Positions 16,409 through 25,162 of a stretch of DNA of 64,000 nucleotides are shown piece by piece. The notes beneath the pieces are model-generated. The model was not told the DNA's origin. It did no database searches and saw nothing but the letters and a program-made list of their open reading frames with translations. The stretch lies in the NCBI GenBank assembly GCA_030151365.1, contig JASLDW010000036.1:1-64000 (forward strand). The letters run 5' to 3'. The translations under genes were made by a program, and so were the position numbers. Origin of the DNA: Lysobacter sp. (GTDB lineage Bacteria; Pseudomonadota; Gammaproteobacteria; Xanthomonadales; Xanthomonadaceae). The stretch's first letter is position 1. Each line of letters starts with the position of its first letter.

Positions 16409-16456
16409 GCACCACAATTCGTGTTGACAGCGATCGGATGACCCAATATGTTGTGG
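16409..16456 (+). promoter_or_regulatory. nrdAB promoter with two NrdR-like boxes
   Basis: TTGACA (16424-16429), 17 bases, TATGTT (16447-16452). ACCCAATATGTTGTGG at 16441-16456 matches the NrdR box consensus (acaCwAtATaTwGtgt) at 13 of 16 positions and overlaps the -10. A weaker copy, 10 of 16, lies at 16409-16424 and touches the -35. Their centres are 32 bases apart, the usual three-turn spacing of paired NrdR sites. NrdR would repress when dATP is high. Confidence 0.65.
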
Positions 16457-16459
16457 TCG

Positions 16460-16650
16460 TCGGTTCCGGCGGTCACTACGACTCCCGGATGAAAAGGGAA
16501 GCCGGTGCGGCCTTGCAAAGGGCCAATTCCGGCACTGCCCCGCAGCGGTAATCGGGAACGAACCCGCCACATGCACTGGAGCGATCCGGGAAGCGGCGGC
16601 TAGGAGAAGGCTCCGTCCTTCGCGCCCGTGAGTCCGAAGACCTGCCGACA
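16460..16650 (+). promoter_or_regulatory. Cobalamin (adenosylcobalamin) riboswitch upstream of nrdAB
   Basis: All core elements are present in order. GAAGCCGGTG is at about 16499-16508, followed by GGCACTGCCCCGCAGCGGTAAT in the junction core at about 16531-16552. The B12 box AGTCCGAAGACCTGCC is at 16631-16646. The RNA would begin at about 16459, seven bases after the -10. It sits before a B12-independent reductase, so binding of cobalamin should switch nrdAB off, as known for B12 riboswitches before class Ia nrd genes in Streptomyces. Confidence 0.92.
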
Positions 16651-16651
16651 G

Positions 16652-16676
16652 CCGCGCGCTTTGCACGCACGCGCGG
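16652..16676 (+). promoter_or_regulatory. GC hairpin just after the riboswitch, likely expression platform
   Basis: CCGCGCG (16652-16658) pairs perfectly with CGCGCGG (16670-16676) five bases after the conserved riboswitch core. No U-run follows. It may be a Rho-dependent or alternative-pairing platform, since about 145 bases still separate it from the nrdA start. Confidence 0.45.
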
Positions 16677-16821
16677 TGCCGGCATGCGGAGCAATCCGCC
16701 GCCCGAGGGGGCGTCGCCGCGAATGGTGGCGCCGCGCATGGCCCACGTTCCGTCGACCCCTTTCGCCGCCTGGCTGCGCGGGACAGCCACGCGATCCGTG
16801 CGTCCTGAGCGAGACGACGCC

Positions 16822-19197
16822 ATGTCCACTGCCCTGCAATCCCATGATCCGCAATTCGCCCTGACGCCGCCGCACAACGCGCTGGCGATGATGGTGACCA
16901 AGCGCAACGGCGCGCGCCAATCGGTCGATCTCAACAAGATCGTCCTGGCCGTCCAGCGCTGCAGCGAAGGCCTGTACGCGATCGATCCGATGCGCGTCGC
17001 CACCCGCACGATTTCCGGCCTCTACGACGGCGCGACCACGCGCGAACTCGATGAACTGTCGATCCGCACCGCGGCGCTGCTGACTGGCGAAGAGCCCGAA
17101 TACGGCAAGCTCGCGGCGCGATTGCTCGCCGGCGTCATCGCCAAGGAAGTGGCAGGACAGGAAATCCACGCGTTCTCGCAGTCGGTCGCGCGCGGACACG
17201 AGGTCGGCCTGATCAACGATCGCCTGCTCGACTTCGTGCAGGCCAATGCGCGCAAGCTCAATGACGCGATCGATCCGACGCGGGACAACCACTTCGATTA
17301 CTTCGGCCTGCGCACGCTCTACGACCGCTACCTGCTGCGCCATCCGCACACCCGCAAGGTGATCGAGACGCCGCAGCAGTTCTTCCTGCGCATCGCCTGC
17401 GCCTTGAGCGAAGACGTGGCCGAAGCGTTGGCGCTCTACGCCACCATGAGCGCGCTGGAATATCTCCCGAGCTCGCCGACGCTGTTCAACTCCGGCACCC
17501 GTCACGAGCAGCTGTCATCGTGCTTCCTGCTCGATTCGCCGCAGGACACCCTGGAATCGATCTACGCCCGTTACGGCGAGATCGCCCAACTGTCGAAGTT
17601 CAGCGGCGGTATCGGGGTGAGTTACAGCCGGGTGCGGGCGCGCGGCGCACTGATCCGCTCGACCAACGGCCACTCCAATGGCATCGTGCCGTGGCTGAAG
17701 ACGCTGGACTCCTCGGTGATGGCGGTGAACCAGGGCGGCAAGCGCAAGGGCGCGGCCTGCGTCTACCTGGAAACCTGGCACGCCGACATCGAAGACTTCC
17801 TCGAGCTGCGCGACAACACCGGCGACGAGGCGCGGCGCACGCATAACCTCAATCTCGCCAACTGGGTGCCGGATCTGTTCATGCAGCGTGTCGAAGCCGA
17901 CCAGGAGTGGTCACTGTTCGATCCCGGTACCGTGCCGGAACTGGTCGATCTCCACAACGAGGCGTTCAACAGCGCTTATCTGCAGGCGGAAGCGCAGGGC
18001 AAGGCGGTCAAGACGGTTCCAGCGCGCAAGCTCTACGCGCGGATGATGCGCACGCTGGCCGAAACCGGCAACGGCTGGATGACCTTCAAGGACAAGTGCA
18101 ATCGCGCCAGCAACCAGACCTTGCGCGACCGCAACGTGATCCACCTCTCCAACCTGTGCACCGAGATCCTCGAAGTGACGTCTGCCGAGGAAACCGCGGT
18201 GTGCAACCTCGGTTCGATCAACCTCGCCCGCCATTTCGATGCCGACGGCGAGTTCGATTTCGCCAAACTCGGCGAAACCGTGCGCCAGGCGGTGGCGCAG
18301 CTCGACCGCGTGATCGACCTCAACTTCTATCCGATCGAACCGGCGCGTCGCGGCAACCTGCGCTGGCGCCCGGTCGGGCTCGGCTGCATGGGCCTGCAGG
18401 ACGTGTTCTTCCGCAAGCGCCTGGCCTTCGACAGCGAAGAGGCACGCAAGCTGTCGCGCGAGATCGCCGAGACGATCTGTTTCCACGCGCTGGATGCTTC
18501 CTGCGAGCTGGCGATGACGAAAGGCGCGCACGCATCCTTCGCCGATACCCGCGCTTCCCTAGGCGAACTGCAATTCGACGCCTGGGATGTCCAACCAGAA
18601 CAGATGGAGCGCTGGGACGCCCTGCGCGCCCGCATCCGCGAACACGGCCTGCGCAATTCGCTGCTAATCGCGATCGCGCCAACCGCGACCATCGCCTCGA
18701 TCGCCGGCTGCTACGAATGCGTGGAGCCGCAGGTCAGCAACCTGTTCAAACGCGAAACGCTGTCCGGCGACTTCCTGCAGGTGAACCGCTACCTGGTCGA
18801 CGAGTTGAAGAGGCTCGGACTGTGGACGCCGGAAATGCGCGACACCATCAAGCTGGCCGAAGGCTCGATCCAGGGCATCGCCGCAATTCCCGAAACACTG
18901 CGTCAGGTCTATCGCACCGCGTGGGAACTGCCGATGCGCAGCCTGATCGACATGGCCGCCGACCGCGGCGCCTACATCGACCAATCGGCCTCGCTCAACC
19001 TGTTCATGGAAAGCCCGAACATCGGTGCGCTGTCGTCGATGTACATGCACGCGTGGAAGCGCGGCATCAAGACCACCTACTACCTGCGCTCGCGTCCTGC
19101 AACGCGCATCGCCAAGACGACCGTCGGGAGCTACACACCAGCCGAAGCGATCGCCTGCTCGCTCGAGAATCCGGAAAGCTGCGGAGCCTGCCAATGA
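16822..19197 (+). CDS. nrdA: NrdA, class Ia ribonucleoside-diphosphate reductase alpha subunit
   Basis: A 791-residue catalytic subunit. The start at 16822 (MSTALQSHDPQF) is preferred over an in-frame ATG at 16684 that lies directly after the riboswitch. An ATP cone occupies about residues 14-105 (MMVTKRNGARQSVDLNKIVLAVQ). The redox cysteines are in SSCFLLDS and AVCNLGSINL, and the thiyl-radical Cys with Asn and Glu is in NLCTEIL. The tail ESCGACQ carries the CxxC pair reduced by thioredoxin. It makes deoxynucleotides aerobically with NrdB, whose start overlaps its stop by 4 bases. Control by NrdR and cobalamin is inferred from the leader. Confidence 0.95.
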   Translation: MSTALQSHDPQFALTPPHNALAMMVTKRNGARQSVDLNKIVLAVQRCSEGLYAIDPMRVATRTISGLYDGATTRELDELSIRTAALLTGEEPEYGKLAARLLAGVIAKEVAGQEIHAFSQSVARGHEVGLINDRLLDFVQANARKLNDAIDPTRDNHFDYFGLRTLYDRYLLRHPHTRKVIETPQQFFLRIACALSEDVAEALALYATMSALEYLPSSPTLFNSGTRHEQLSSCFLLDSPQDTLESIYARYGEIAQLSKFSGGIGVSYSRVRARGALIRSTNGHSNGIVPWLKTLDSSVMAVNQGGKRKGAACVYLETWHADIEDFLELRDNTGDEARRTHNLNLANWVPDLFMQRVEADQEWSLFDPGTVPELVDLHNEAFNSAYLQAEAQGKAVKTVPARKLYARMMRTLAETGNGWMTFKDKCNRASNQTLRDRNVIHLSNLCTEILEVTSAEETAVCNLGSINLARHFDADGEFDFAKLGETVRQAVAQLDRVIDLNFYPIEPARRGNLRWRPVGLGCMGLQDVFFRKRLAFDSEEARKLSREIAETICFHALDASCELAMTKGAHASFADTRASLGELQFDAWDVQPEQMERWDALRARIREHGLRNSLLIAIAPTATIASIAGCYECVEPQVSNLFKRETLSGDFLQVNRYLVDELKRLGLWTPEMRDTIKLAEGSIQGIAAIPETLRQVYRTAWELPMRSLIDMAADRGAYIDQSASLNLFMESPNIGALSSMYMHAWKRGIKTTYYLRSRPATRIAKTTVGSYTPAEAIACSLENPESCGACQ

Positions 19198-20210
19198 ACG
19201 CGATCGTGACCCGCCTGCTCGATCCCGGCTTTGAACTCACCCTGCGGCCGATGCGCTATCCGCAGTTCTACGAGATGTACCGCAACGCCGTGCGCAATAC
19301 CTGGACGGTGGAGGAGATCGATTTCCAGATCGACATCGCCGACCTCCATGCCAAGATGTCGCCGGCCGATCGCCACCTGATCCATCGGCTGGTGGCGTTC
19401 TTCGCCACCGGCGATTCGATCGTCGCCAACAACCTGGTGCTGAATCTCTATAAGCACCTCAACGCGCCGGAAGCGCGCATGTACCTGTCGCGCCAGCTGT
19501 ACGAGGAAGCGCTGCACGTGCAGTTCTACCTCACCCTGCTCGACAACTACCTGCCCGACCCGTTGGAGCGTGCGCGCGCCTTCGCCGCGATCGAGAACAT
19601 CCCGTCGATCCGCAAGAAGGCCGAGTTCTGCTTCAAGTGGATCGACTCGATCCAGAGCCTCGACCGCATCGAGACCCGCGAACAGCGCCGCCAGTTCCTG
19701 CTCAACCAGATCTGCTTCGCCGCCTGCATCGAAGGCCTGTTCTTCTTCGCCGCGTTCGCCTATGTCTACCACTTCCGTTCGCGCGGCCTGCTGCCGGGGC
19801 TGGCTTCCGGCACCAACTGGGTGTTCCGCGACGAATCCTGCCACATGGAATTCGCCTTCGAGGCGGTGCGCACCGTCCGCGAGGAAGAACCCGACCTGTT
19901 CGACGACGAGATGAAACAGCAGGTCTACGCCATGCTGGAAGAGGCCATCGTGTGCGAGATGCAGTTCGCTGCCGACGTGCTCTCGGGCGGCGTGGCCGGC
20001 ATTTCCGAGCGCGACATGCGCCAGTACCTGCAGCACTGCGCCGACAACCATTTCGCCAAGCTGGGGATGGAGAAGCGCTACCAGGTACGCAATCCGCTGC
20101 CCTTCATGGAGCTGCAGGATGTACAGGAACTGACCAACTTCTTCGAGCGTCGCGCCAGCGCCTATCAGCTCGGCGTCACCGGGGAAGTCGGTTTCGATCA
20201 CGCCTTCTGA
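19194..20210 (+). CDS. nrdB: NrdB, class Ia ribonucleotide reductase beta (radical) subunit
   Basis: A 338-residue ferritin-like subunit that holds the di-iron centre and tyrosyl radical. The first ligands are Asp in FFATGDSIVANN and Glu/His in QLYEEALHVQFY; the Tyr four residues after that His is the expected radical site, so this is not a Phe-variant. The second set is in IEGLFFFAAF and RDESCHMEFAF. The C-terminal tail (QLGVTGEVGFDHAF) would dock on NrdA. Its ATG overlaps the nrdA stop. Confidence 0.95.
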   Translation: MNAIVTRLLDPGFELTLRPMRYPQFYEMYRNAVRNTWTVEEIDFQIDIADLHAKMSPADRHLIHRLVAFFATGDSIVANNLVLNLYKHLNAPEARMYLSRQLYEEALHVQFYLTLLDNYLPDPLERARAFAAIENIPSIRKKAEFCFKWIDSIQSLDRIETREQRRQFLLNQICFAACIEGLFFFAAFAYVYHFRSRGLLPGLASGTNWVFRDESCHMEFAFEAVRTVREEEPDLFDDEMKQQVYAMLEEAIVCEMQFAADVLSGGVAGISERDMRQYLQHCADNHFAKLGMEKRYQVRNPLPFMELQDVQELTNFFERRASAYQLGVTGEVGFDHAF

Positions 20211-20250
20211 CGAAACCGCGGGGCCTGAAAGCTTCGCTTAACACGCCATC

Positions 20251-20280
20251 GGGAAGGCCCGGCCACCATACGGGCTTCCC
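20251..20280 (+). terminator. Hairpin after nrdB
   Basis: GGGAAGGCCCG (20251-20261) and CGGGCTTCCC (20271-20280) pair with one bulged G. There is no U-run; it probably attenuates read-through into the next operon, whose first start codon is 17 bases later. Confidence 0.4.
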
Positions 20281-20296
20281 GCCGCGCGAAGCCCGC

Positions 20297-21109
20297 ATGA
20301 ACGATCTTTCCCGAAGCAACGCTCCGACCGACTGGATCGCCAAGGTCCCCGCGATCACCCTCGGCTTCTGGATCATCAAGATCCTGGCGACCACCTTCGG
20401 CGAAATCGGCGGCGATGCCGTCACCATGTCGTGGCTGGGCGAAACCACGCCGGAAGCCAGCACCGTCGCCTGGCATCCCGGCTACCTGATCGGCACCGCC
20501 ATCTTCGCGGCGGTGTTCGCCGCGGCGGTGGCGTTGCAGATCCGCGCGCCGCGCTTCAACAAGTGGCTGTACTGGTTCGCCATCATCGCCAGCACCACCG
20601 TCGGTACCACGCTGGCGGATTTCGCCGACCGCTCCCTCGGGATCGGCTATCCCGGCGGCTCGCTGCTGTTGCTGGCATTGCTGCTGGCCACATTGTTCAC
20701 CTGGTACCGCAGCACCGGCACGATCGCAGTCGAGAGCGTCCGCGACGGTCGTTCGGAACTGTTCTACTGGCTCACCATCACCTTCTCGCAAACGCTGGGC
20801 ACAGCGCTGGGCGACTGGGTCTCCGACAGCCAAAGCGCCGGCTATACCGGCAGCATCATGATCTTCGGCGGCCTGCTGTTGCTGGTCACGTTCCTGTACT
20901 TCACGACCAGGGTCTCGCGCACCGCGCTGTTCTGGGCCGCCTTCGTGCTCACGCGGCCACTCGGCGCCGTGGTCGGCGACTTCCTCGACAAGCCGGACGC
21001 CCAGGGTGGACTCGAGCTCAGCCGCTATGGCGGTTCGCTGGTATTGCTCGCGGCGATCGTGCTGGGCATCCTGATCTTCCCGCAACGACCCGCGACCAAG
21101 GCACATTGA
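20297..21109 (+). CDS. COG4705-type multi-pass membrane protein with four internal repeats
   Basis: A 270-residue inner-membrane protein with about eight membrane segments. A motif of the form (S/T)xxxGxxxxD recurs four times: TTFGEIGGD (32-40), STTVGTTLADF (99-109), SQTLGTALGDW (164-174) and TRPLGAVVGDF (219-229). Each puts an acid near a membrane helix end, so the protein is built from four equivalent units that could line a cation or substrate path. I recall it only as an uncharacterised conserved family. It heads a run with an outer-membrane protein and a two-component system. Confidence 0.75.
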   Translation: MNDLSRSNAPTDWIAKVPAITLGFWIIKILATTFGEIGGDAVTMSWLGETTPEASTVAWHPGYLIGTAIFAAVFAAAVALQIRAPRFNKWLYWFAIIASTTVGTTLADFADRSLGIGYPGGSLLLLALLLATLFTWYRSTGTIAVESVRDGRSELFYWLTITFSQTLGTALGDWVSDSQSAGYTGSIMIFGGLLLLVTFLYFTTRVSRTALFWAAFVLTRPLGAVVGDFLDKPDAQGGLELSRYGGSLVLLAAIVLGILIFPQRPATKAH

Positions 21110-21114
21110 TATCG

Positions 21115-21879
21115 ATGATGGCGCTTCACCGCGTTCGCCGGGAATGGTCCGCACTCGTCCTGATCGCCTGCACCTGCGTTCCGCATGCCGCATTCGCGCA
21201 GGCGGGCCCGCCGCTGATCACCAACGACACCGGCTCGCCCGGCGACGGTCATTGGGAGATCAACCTCGCCGCGACCGGTGATCGCACTGGCCGCGAGTGG
21301 AATGTCCTCGCGCCCGATGCCGACATCAATTACGGACTCGGTGAACACATCCAGTTGACCGTGCATCCGGCGTGGGCGCATCGCAGCGCACCGGGTTCGG
21401 GCTTCGCCTCCGGCGTCGGCGGTACCGAATTCGCCGTGCGCTGGCGTTTCCTCGACGAGGACAAGGCCGGCGTCAGCATGGCGATCCAGCCGCACTGGAT
21501 CCTGCCCGGCCCGATGGTGGCGCGGCGCAAGGACCTGAGCCCGGCCACGCGTGAATTCCAGCTGCCATTGCAGGTCGTCAAGAGCTTCGGCAAGTCGTCG
21601 CTGGGCGTCGAAGTGGTGCGCCATTTCGTCGACAAGGGCGACGATGCCTGGCAAGCCGGGATGTTCTGGGCGCGTCCGTGCCCGCACGATTGGCAATGCC
21701 TGGCCGAGATCAACGGCAGCCGCGACGACCACGGTTCGACGCAGACGGTTGTCAATCTCGGCACCCGCCATCCGATCAACGAACACCTGGTTTTCCTCGC
21801 CTCGCTGGGGAGGCAAATCTCGGGTGAACGGCCGCGTGCCGTCCCGGTGTTCTACTTGGGCGTCCAGATATTAAAGTAG
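21115..21879 (+). CDS. Outer-membrane beta-barrel protein, uncharacterised
   Basis: A 254-residue protein starting at 21115 (an adjacent in-frame ATG at 21118 is equally possible), 5 bases after the membrane protein. It has a signal peptide (SALVLIACTCVPHAAFAQ). Alternating amphipathic strands follow (HWEINLAATGD, INYGLGEHIQLTVHPAWAH, GGTEFAVRWRFLDED, MAIQPHW, RAVPVFYLGVQILK), ending in a barrel-like strand. Its mature start (NDTGSPGDGHWEIN) resembles that of the barrel at 33490 (SVTPRGHCQVESW). Function is unknown; the position suggests it works with the COG4705 protein or is regulated by the adjoining two-component system. Confidence 0.65.
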   Translation: MMALHRVRREWSALVLIACTCVPHAAFAQAGPPLITNDTGSPGDGHWEINLAATGDRTGREWNVLAPDADINYGLGEHIQLTVHPAWAHRSAPGSGFASGVGGTEFAVRWRFLDEDKAGVSMAIQPHWILPGPMVARRKDLSPATREFQLPLQVVKSFGKSSLGVEVVRHFVDKGDDAWQAGMFWARPCPHDWQCLAEINGSRDDHGSTQTVVNLGTRHPINEHLVFLASLGRQISGERPRAVPVFYLGVQILK

Positions 21880-21883
21880 CGCC

Positions 21884-22558
21884 ATGCGCATCCTCATCGC
21901 GGAAGACGACGCCCACATCGCCGCCGGCATGCAGAACCTGCTGGTCGCGCGCGGCCATGCCGTCGATTGCGTCGGCGACGGCAAGCAGGCTGAACAGGCC
22001 GGCAAGAGCGGTGTCTACCAGTTGCTGATCCTCGACATCGGCCTGCCCTCGCTGGAGGGCGGCGAAGTGATCCGCCGCTTGCGCGCGGCGCGCATCGATA
22101 CCCCGATCCTGGTGGTCAGCGCGGGCGAGGCCTTGAACGAACGCGTGCGCATCCTCGATCTCGGCGCCGACGATTACCTGGTCAAGCCGTTCGCGATCGC
22201 CGAGTTCGACGCCCGCGTGCGTGCGCATCTGCGGCGCGGTTCGGCGCAAGGCGCGACCGAACTGGAAGTCGGCGGACTGGTGATCGATCCTGGCGACCAG
22301 CGCGCGCGCGGGCCGAACGGCCCGATCGAACTCACCGCGCGCGAATTCGCGCTGGTTTCCCTGCTGGCGGCACGCGCCGGTCGCATCGTCAGCCGCGCGC
22401 AGATGATGGAAACGATCTGCGCCTGGGACAACGAGCTCACCGACAACGGCCTCGATATCGCCCTGCATCGCCTGCGCCGCAAGATCCAGGGCTGCGGCGT
22501 GCGCCTGCGCACCGTGCGCGGCCTCGGCTATCTGCTGGAACCGCTTGCCGATGAGTGA
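21884..22558 (+). CDS. OmpR/PhoB-type response regulator
   Basis: A 224-residue regulator starting 4 bases after the outer-membrane gene. The receiver domain (residues 1-118) has the acidic pocket EDD, the phosphoacceptor Asp in LLILDIGLPS and the Lys in DDYLVKPF. The C-terminal winged helix (ELTAREFALVSLLAARAGRIVSRAQMMETI ... IDIALHRLRRKIQ type) binds DNA. It resembles QseB/TctD/PmrA regulators. It overlaps the kinase gene by 8 bases, so the pair is co-expressed. Confidence 0.92.
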   Translation: MRILIAEDDAHIAAGMQNLLVARGHAVDCVGDGKQAEQAGKSGVYQLLILDIGLPSLEGGEVIRRLRAARIDTPILVVSAGEALNERVRILDLGADDYLVKPFAIAEFDARVRAHLRRGSAQGATELEVGGLVIDPGDQRARGPNGPIELTAREFALVSLLAARAGRIVSRAQMMETICAWDNELTDNGLDIALHRLRRKIQGCGVRLRTVRGLGYLLEPLADE

Positions 22559-23966
22559 ACACGAGCGCGCGCCGCGACGCACCAGCCTGTATCGCAGCCT
22601 GCTGGTGTATCTCAGCGTGCCGCTGATCGTGCTGGCCCTGCTCGCCGGGCTGGTGACCTACGAGATGGCCCGCTATTACGCCAATCGCGCCCACGATGCG
22701 CAACTGGTCGAACAGGTAGATTCCGTCGTCAACCTGATGGACAAGCAGCCGGAAACCTTCCGCGCATTCTCGCCACAGGCACTGTTCCTGATCCAGTACG
22801 ATCCCGACGGCTTCCAGTTCTATTCCATCACCAGCGCGCACAAGGGCGTGATTGCGGCCAACTTCCAGCCGCCGCCAGCATCGCTGCCCGCATCCGTCGA
22901 CGAGCCGGTCAAGCTGTCGACGATTCGCGCCGAGCGCCATCTGCGCCTGGCATCGCATTCGTTCCATCCCAAGGTCGATCCCGGCGACACCGTGATGGTC
23001 ACGGTCGCCGAAAGCTTCACCGATCGCCGGCGCTGGGCGCAGCGCATCCTGCTGCTGACGATTCCGACACTGTTGCTGATGCTGATCGGCGTGTTCTTCG
23101 TCGTGCGCAGCGGCGTCGATACCGGGCTGCGTCAACTGGATCCGCTGATCGCGCGCCTGCGTCGCGGCGACGCCCTGCACAAGCCGTTGCTCGATGCCGA
23201 TGTCCCCTCGGAAGTCGCGCCGCTCGCCGGCACCATCGATACCCTGGTCTCCAACCTGCGCGAAGCGCTGGCGGTGCAGTCGCGCTTCATCGCCGACGCC
23301 GCCCACCAGTTGCGCACGCCGCTGGCCGGCCTGCGCCTGCACTCCGAGCGCGCGCTCGCCGATCCGCGCCCGGAAGTGCTGGAGGACGCGCTCGGCCATG
23401 TCGCGCGCCTGACCGACCGCACCTCGCGCATCGCCGAGCAACTGCTGTCGCTGGCGCGCGTGCAAGCGGTTCAGGCGACGCTGCCGCAACGCGTCGATCT
23501 CTCCGCCGTCATCCCCGAGATGGTTGGCGAGCGGGTGCCAGATGCCTTGCGTGCCGGCGTCGACCTCGGTTATGAAGCAGCGCAGCCAGGCGCCATGTAC
23601 GCGATGATCGACCCCGCCGCGTTGCACGAAGCGCTCGACAACCTGATCGACAACGCGTTACGCCACGCCGGTCGCGGCCATGTCGCCACGGTGAGCCTGT
23701 CGCAGCGCGACGGCACCATCGAATTGGCGATGGAGGACGACGGCCCCGGTGTCGACGATGCCGTCCTGGCCCGGCTCGGCGAACGCTTCTTCCAGGTGGC
23801 CGGAGGCAATGGCGGCAGCGGCCTGGGCCTGGCGATCGTCGAGGAAGTGCTGTCGCGCCATGACGGTCGCGTGCGCTATGCGCGTGGCAGCGCGGGTGGC
23901 CTGCGGGTGGAATTGGTGTTGCCTGCGGCCGATGCCCCCGGAAAGGTGGATGAAACCGCTGGCTGA
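22551..23966 (+). CDS. Membrane sensor histidine kinase
   Basis: A 471-residue kinase of the QseC/TctE type. The ATG at 22551 is chosen over an upstream TTG. The first membrane segment is SLLVYLSVPLIVLALLAGLVTY; a periplasmic sensor loop of about 120 residues follows, then the second segment ILLLTIPTLLLMLIGVFFVV and a HAMP-like linker. The dimerisation His is in FIADAAHQLRTPLAGLRLHSE; N box EALDNLIDNALRHA, G1 EDDGPGVDD, G2 GGSGLGLAIV. The signal sensed is unknown; the outer-membrane/membrane pair just upstream is the natural candidate target. Confidence 0.92.
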   Translation: MSEHERAPRRTSLYRSLLVYLSVPLIVLALLAGLVTYEMARYYANRAHDAQLVEQVDSVVNLMDKQPETFRAFSPQALFLIQYDPDGFQFYSITSAHKGVIAANFQPPPASLPASVDEPVKLSTIRAERHLRLASHSFHPKVDPGDTVMVTVAESFTDRRRWAQRILLLTIPTLLLMLIGVFFVVRSGVDTGLRQLDPLIARLRRGDALHKPLLDADVPSEVAPLAGTIDTLVSNLREALAVQSRFIADAAHQLRTPLAGLRLHSERALADPRPEVLEDALGHVARLTDRTSRIAEQLLSLARVQAVQATLPQRVDLSAVIPEMVGERVPDALRAGVDLGYEAAQPGAMYAMIDPAALHEALDNLIDNALRHAGRGHVATVSLSQRDGTIELAMEDDGPGVDDAVLARLGERFFQVAGGNGGSGLGLAIVEEVLSRHDGRVRYARGSAGGLRVELVLPAADAPGKVDETAG

Positions 23967-23978
23967 CAAGCTGGCGGC

Positions 23979-24821
23979 GTGAACGAAGCCCCCTTCCCGC
24001 TGCAGCCGGCCGAATTCTTCTACGAAGGCGGCCCCAACGCCGTCCTGCTGACCCACGGCCTCACCGGCACGCCCAACGAAATGCGGCTGCTGGCACGCGG
24101 ACTCAATCGCCGCGGATTCACCGTGTTCGGCGTGCAACTGGCCGGGCATTGCGGCGACATGGACGACCTGCTGGCGACGCGCTGGCAGGATTGGGCGGCG
24201 AGCGTGCAGACCGCCGCGGAGCGTTTGCGCGGGCACTGCGATCGCCTGTTCGTCGGCGGCCTGTCGATGGGCGCGTTGCTTGCGCTCAACCTCGCCGCCG
24301 ATCGCCCCGACCTCGTCGATGGCGTCGGCGTCTACGGCGCGACCTTCCGCTATGACGGCTGGAGCGTGCCGCGCATCGCGCGCCTGTCCGGGTTGTTGCC
24401 GCTGCTCAAGAAATTCAACATCGGCCGCGATCGCGTCTTCATGGAGCAGCCGCCCTACGGCATCCGCGACGAACGCCTGCGCGCGCAGATCAGCACCGCC
24501 ATGCAGGGCAGCGACAGCAGCATCGCCGGATTGCCCGGCAATCCCTGGCATTCGCTGGCGGAACTGCATCAGCTGGCGAAGCGCGTGCGTCGCCAGTTGT
24601 CGCAGGTCAGCGCGCCCTGCCTGGTCGCGCATGCCAGCGACGACGACATCGCCAGCCTCGACAACGCCGAAGTCGTGTTGCGCAGCGTGTCGGGCCCGAC
24701 CGAATTGCTGCTGCTCGACAACAGCTACCACATGATCACCATCGATCGCGAACATCGCCTGCTGATCGATCGCAGCGCCAGCTTCTTCGATCGCATCGCC
24801 AACCCACAACGCACCGCATGA
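23979..24821 (+). CDS. Alpha/beta hydrolase, carboxylesterase Est30-like
   Basis: A 280-residue hydrolase with a GTG start 12 bases after the kinase gene. The oxyanion motif is LLTHGLTGTPNEM, the nucleophile elbow GGLSMGALLALN, the acid ASDDDIAS and the catalytic His NSYHMITID. This layout matches monoacylglycerol lipase/Est30-type esterases. It overlaps the following SMR gene by 4 bases, so it appears to belong with the amine/acyl cluster, perhaps releasing an acyl product. The substrate is unknown. Confidence 0.82.
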   Translation: MNEAPFPLQPAEFFYEGGPNAVLLTHGLTGTPNEMRLLARGLNRRGFTVFGVQLAGHCGDMDDLLATRWQDWAASVQTAAERLRGHCDRLFVGGLSMGALLALNLAADRPDLVDGVGVYGATFRYDGWSVPRIARLSGLLPLLKKFNIGRDRVFMEQPPYGIRDERLRAQISTAMQGSDSSIAGLPGNPWHSLAELHQLAKRVRRQLSQVSAPCLVAHASDDDIASLDNAEVVLRSVSGPTELLLLDNSYHMITIDREHRLLIDRSASFFDRIANPQRTA

Positions 24822-25162
24822 CGCCACTGGCCATCGCCCTCTGGCTCGCCAATGCCGCGCTCGATACCGGCGGACAACTCTGCTTCAAATCGGCCGCCGC
24901 CCACGGCGATGGCGGCTGGCGCAGGCTGGCGCGACAACCGATGCTGTGGCTCGGCCTGCTGTGCTATCTCGGCGAATTCCTGGTGTGGATCGCCTTCCTG
25001 TCGCAGGTGCCGCTGTCGCTCGGCGTGCTGCTCGGCTCGATCAACATCGTCGTCGTGATGATCTGCGGCCGGTTGTTCTTCCGCGAAAGACTCACGCCGC
25101 TGCGCGTCGGCGGCATCCTGCTGGTCTGCATCGGCGTGGCGCTGGTCGGGATCGGCGCATGA
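24818..25162 (+). CDS. Small EmrE/SMR-like membrane protein (first of a pair)
   Basis: A 114-residue protein with four predicted membrane helices (PLAIALWLANAALDTGGQL, MLWLGLLCYLGEFLVWIAFL, LGVLLGSINIVVVMICGRLFF, RVGGILLVCIGVALVGIG). It resembles ArnE/ArnF or EamA half-transporters. Glu in YLGEFLVW lies in a helix, as in drug/metabolite exporters. It overlaps the next, similar gene by 4 bases, so the two probably form a heteromeric flippase or exporter. Confidence 0.78.
   Translation: MTPLAIALWLANAALDTGGQLCFKSAAAHGDGGWRRLARQPMLWLGLLCYLGEFLVWIAFLSQVPLSLGVLLGSINIVVVMICGRLFFRERLTPLRVGGILLVCIGVALVGIGA

Noticed and set aside
17907..19193. Extended frame upstream of nrdB inside nrdA
   Set aside because: Arg/Pro-rich shadow of nrdA; NrdB starts at 19194 with the normal N terminus and a 4-base overlap.
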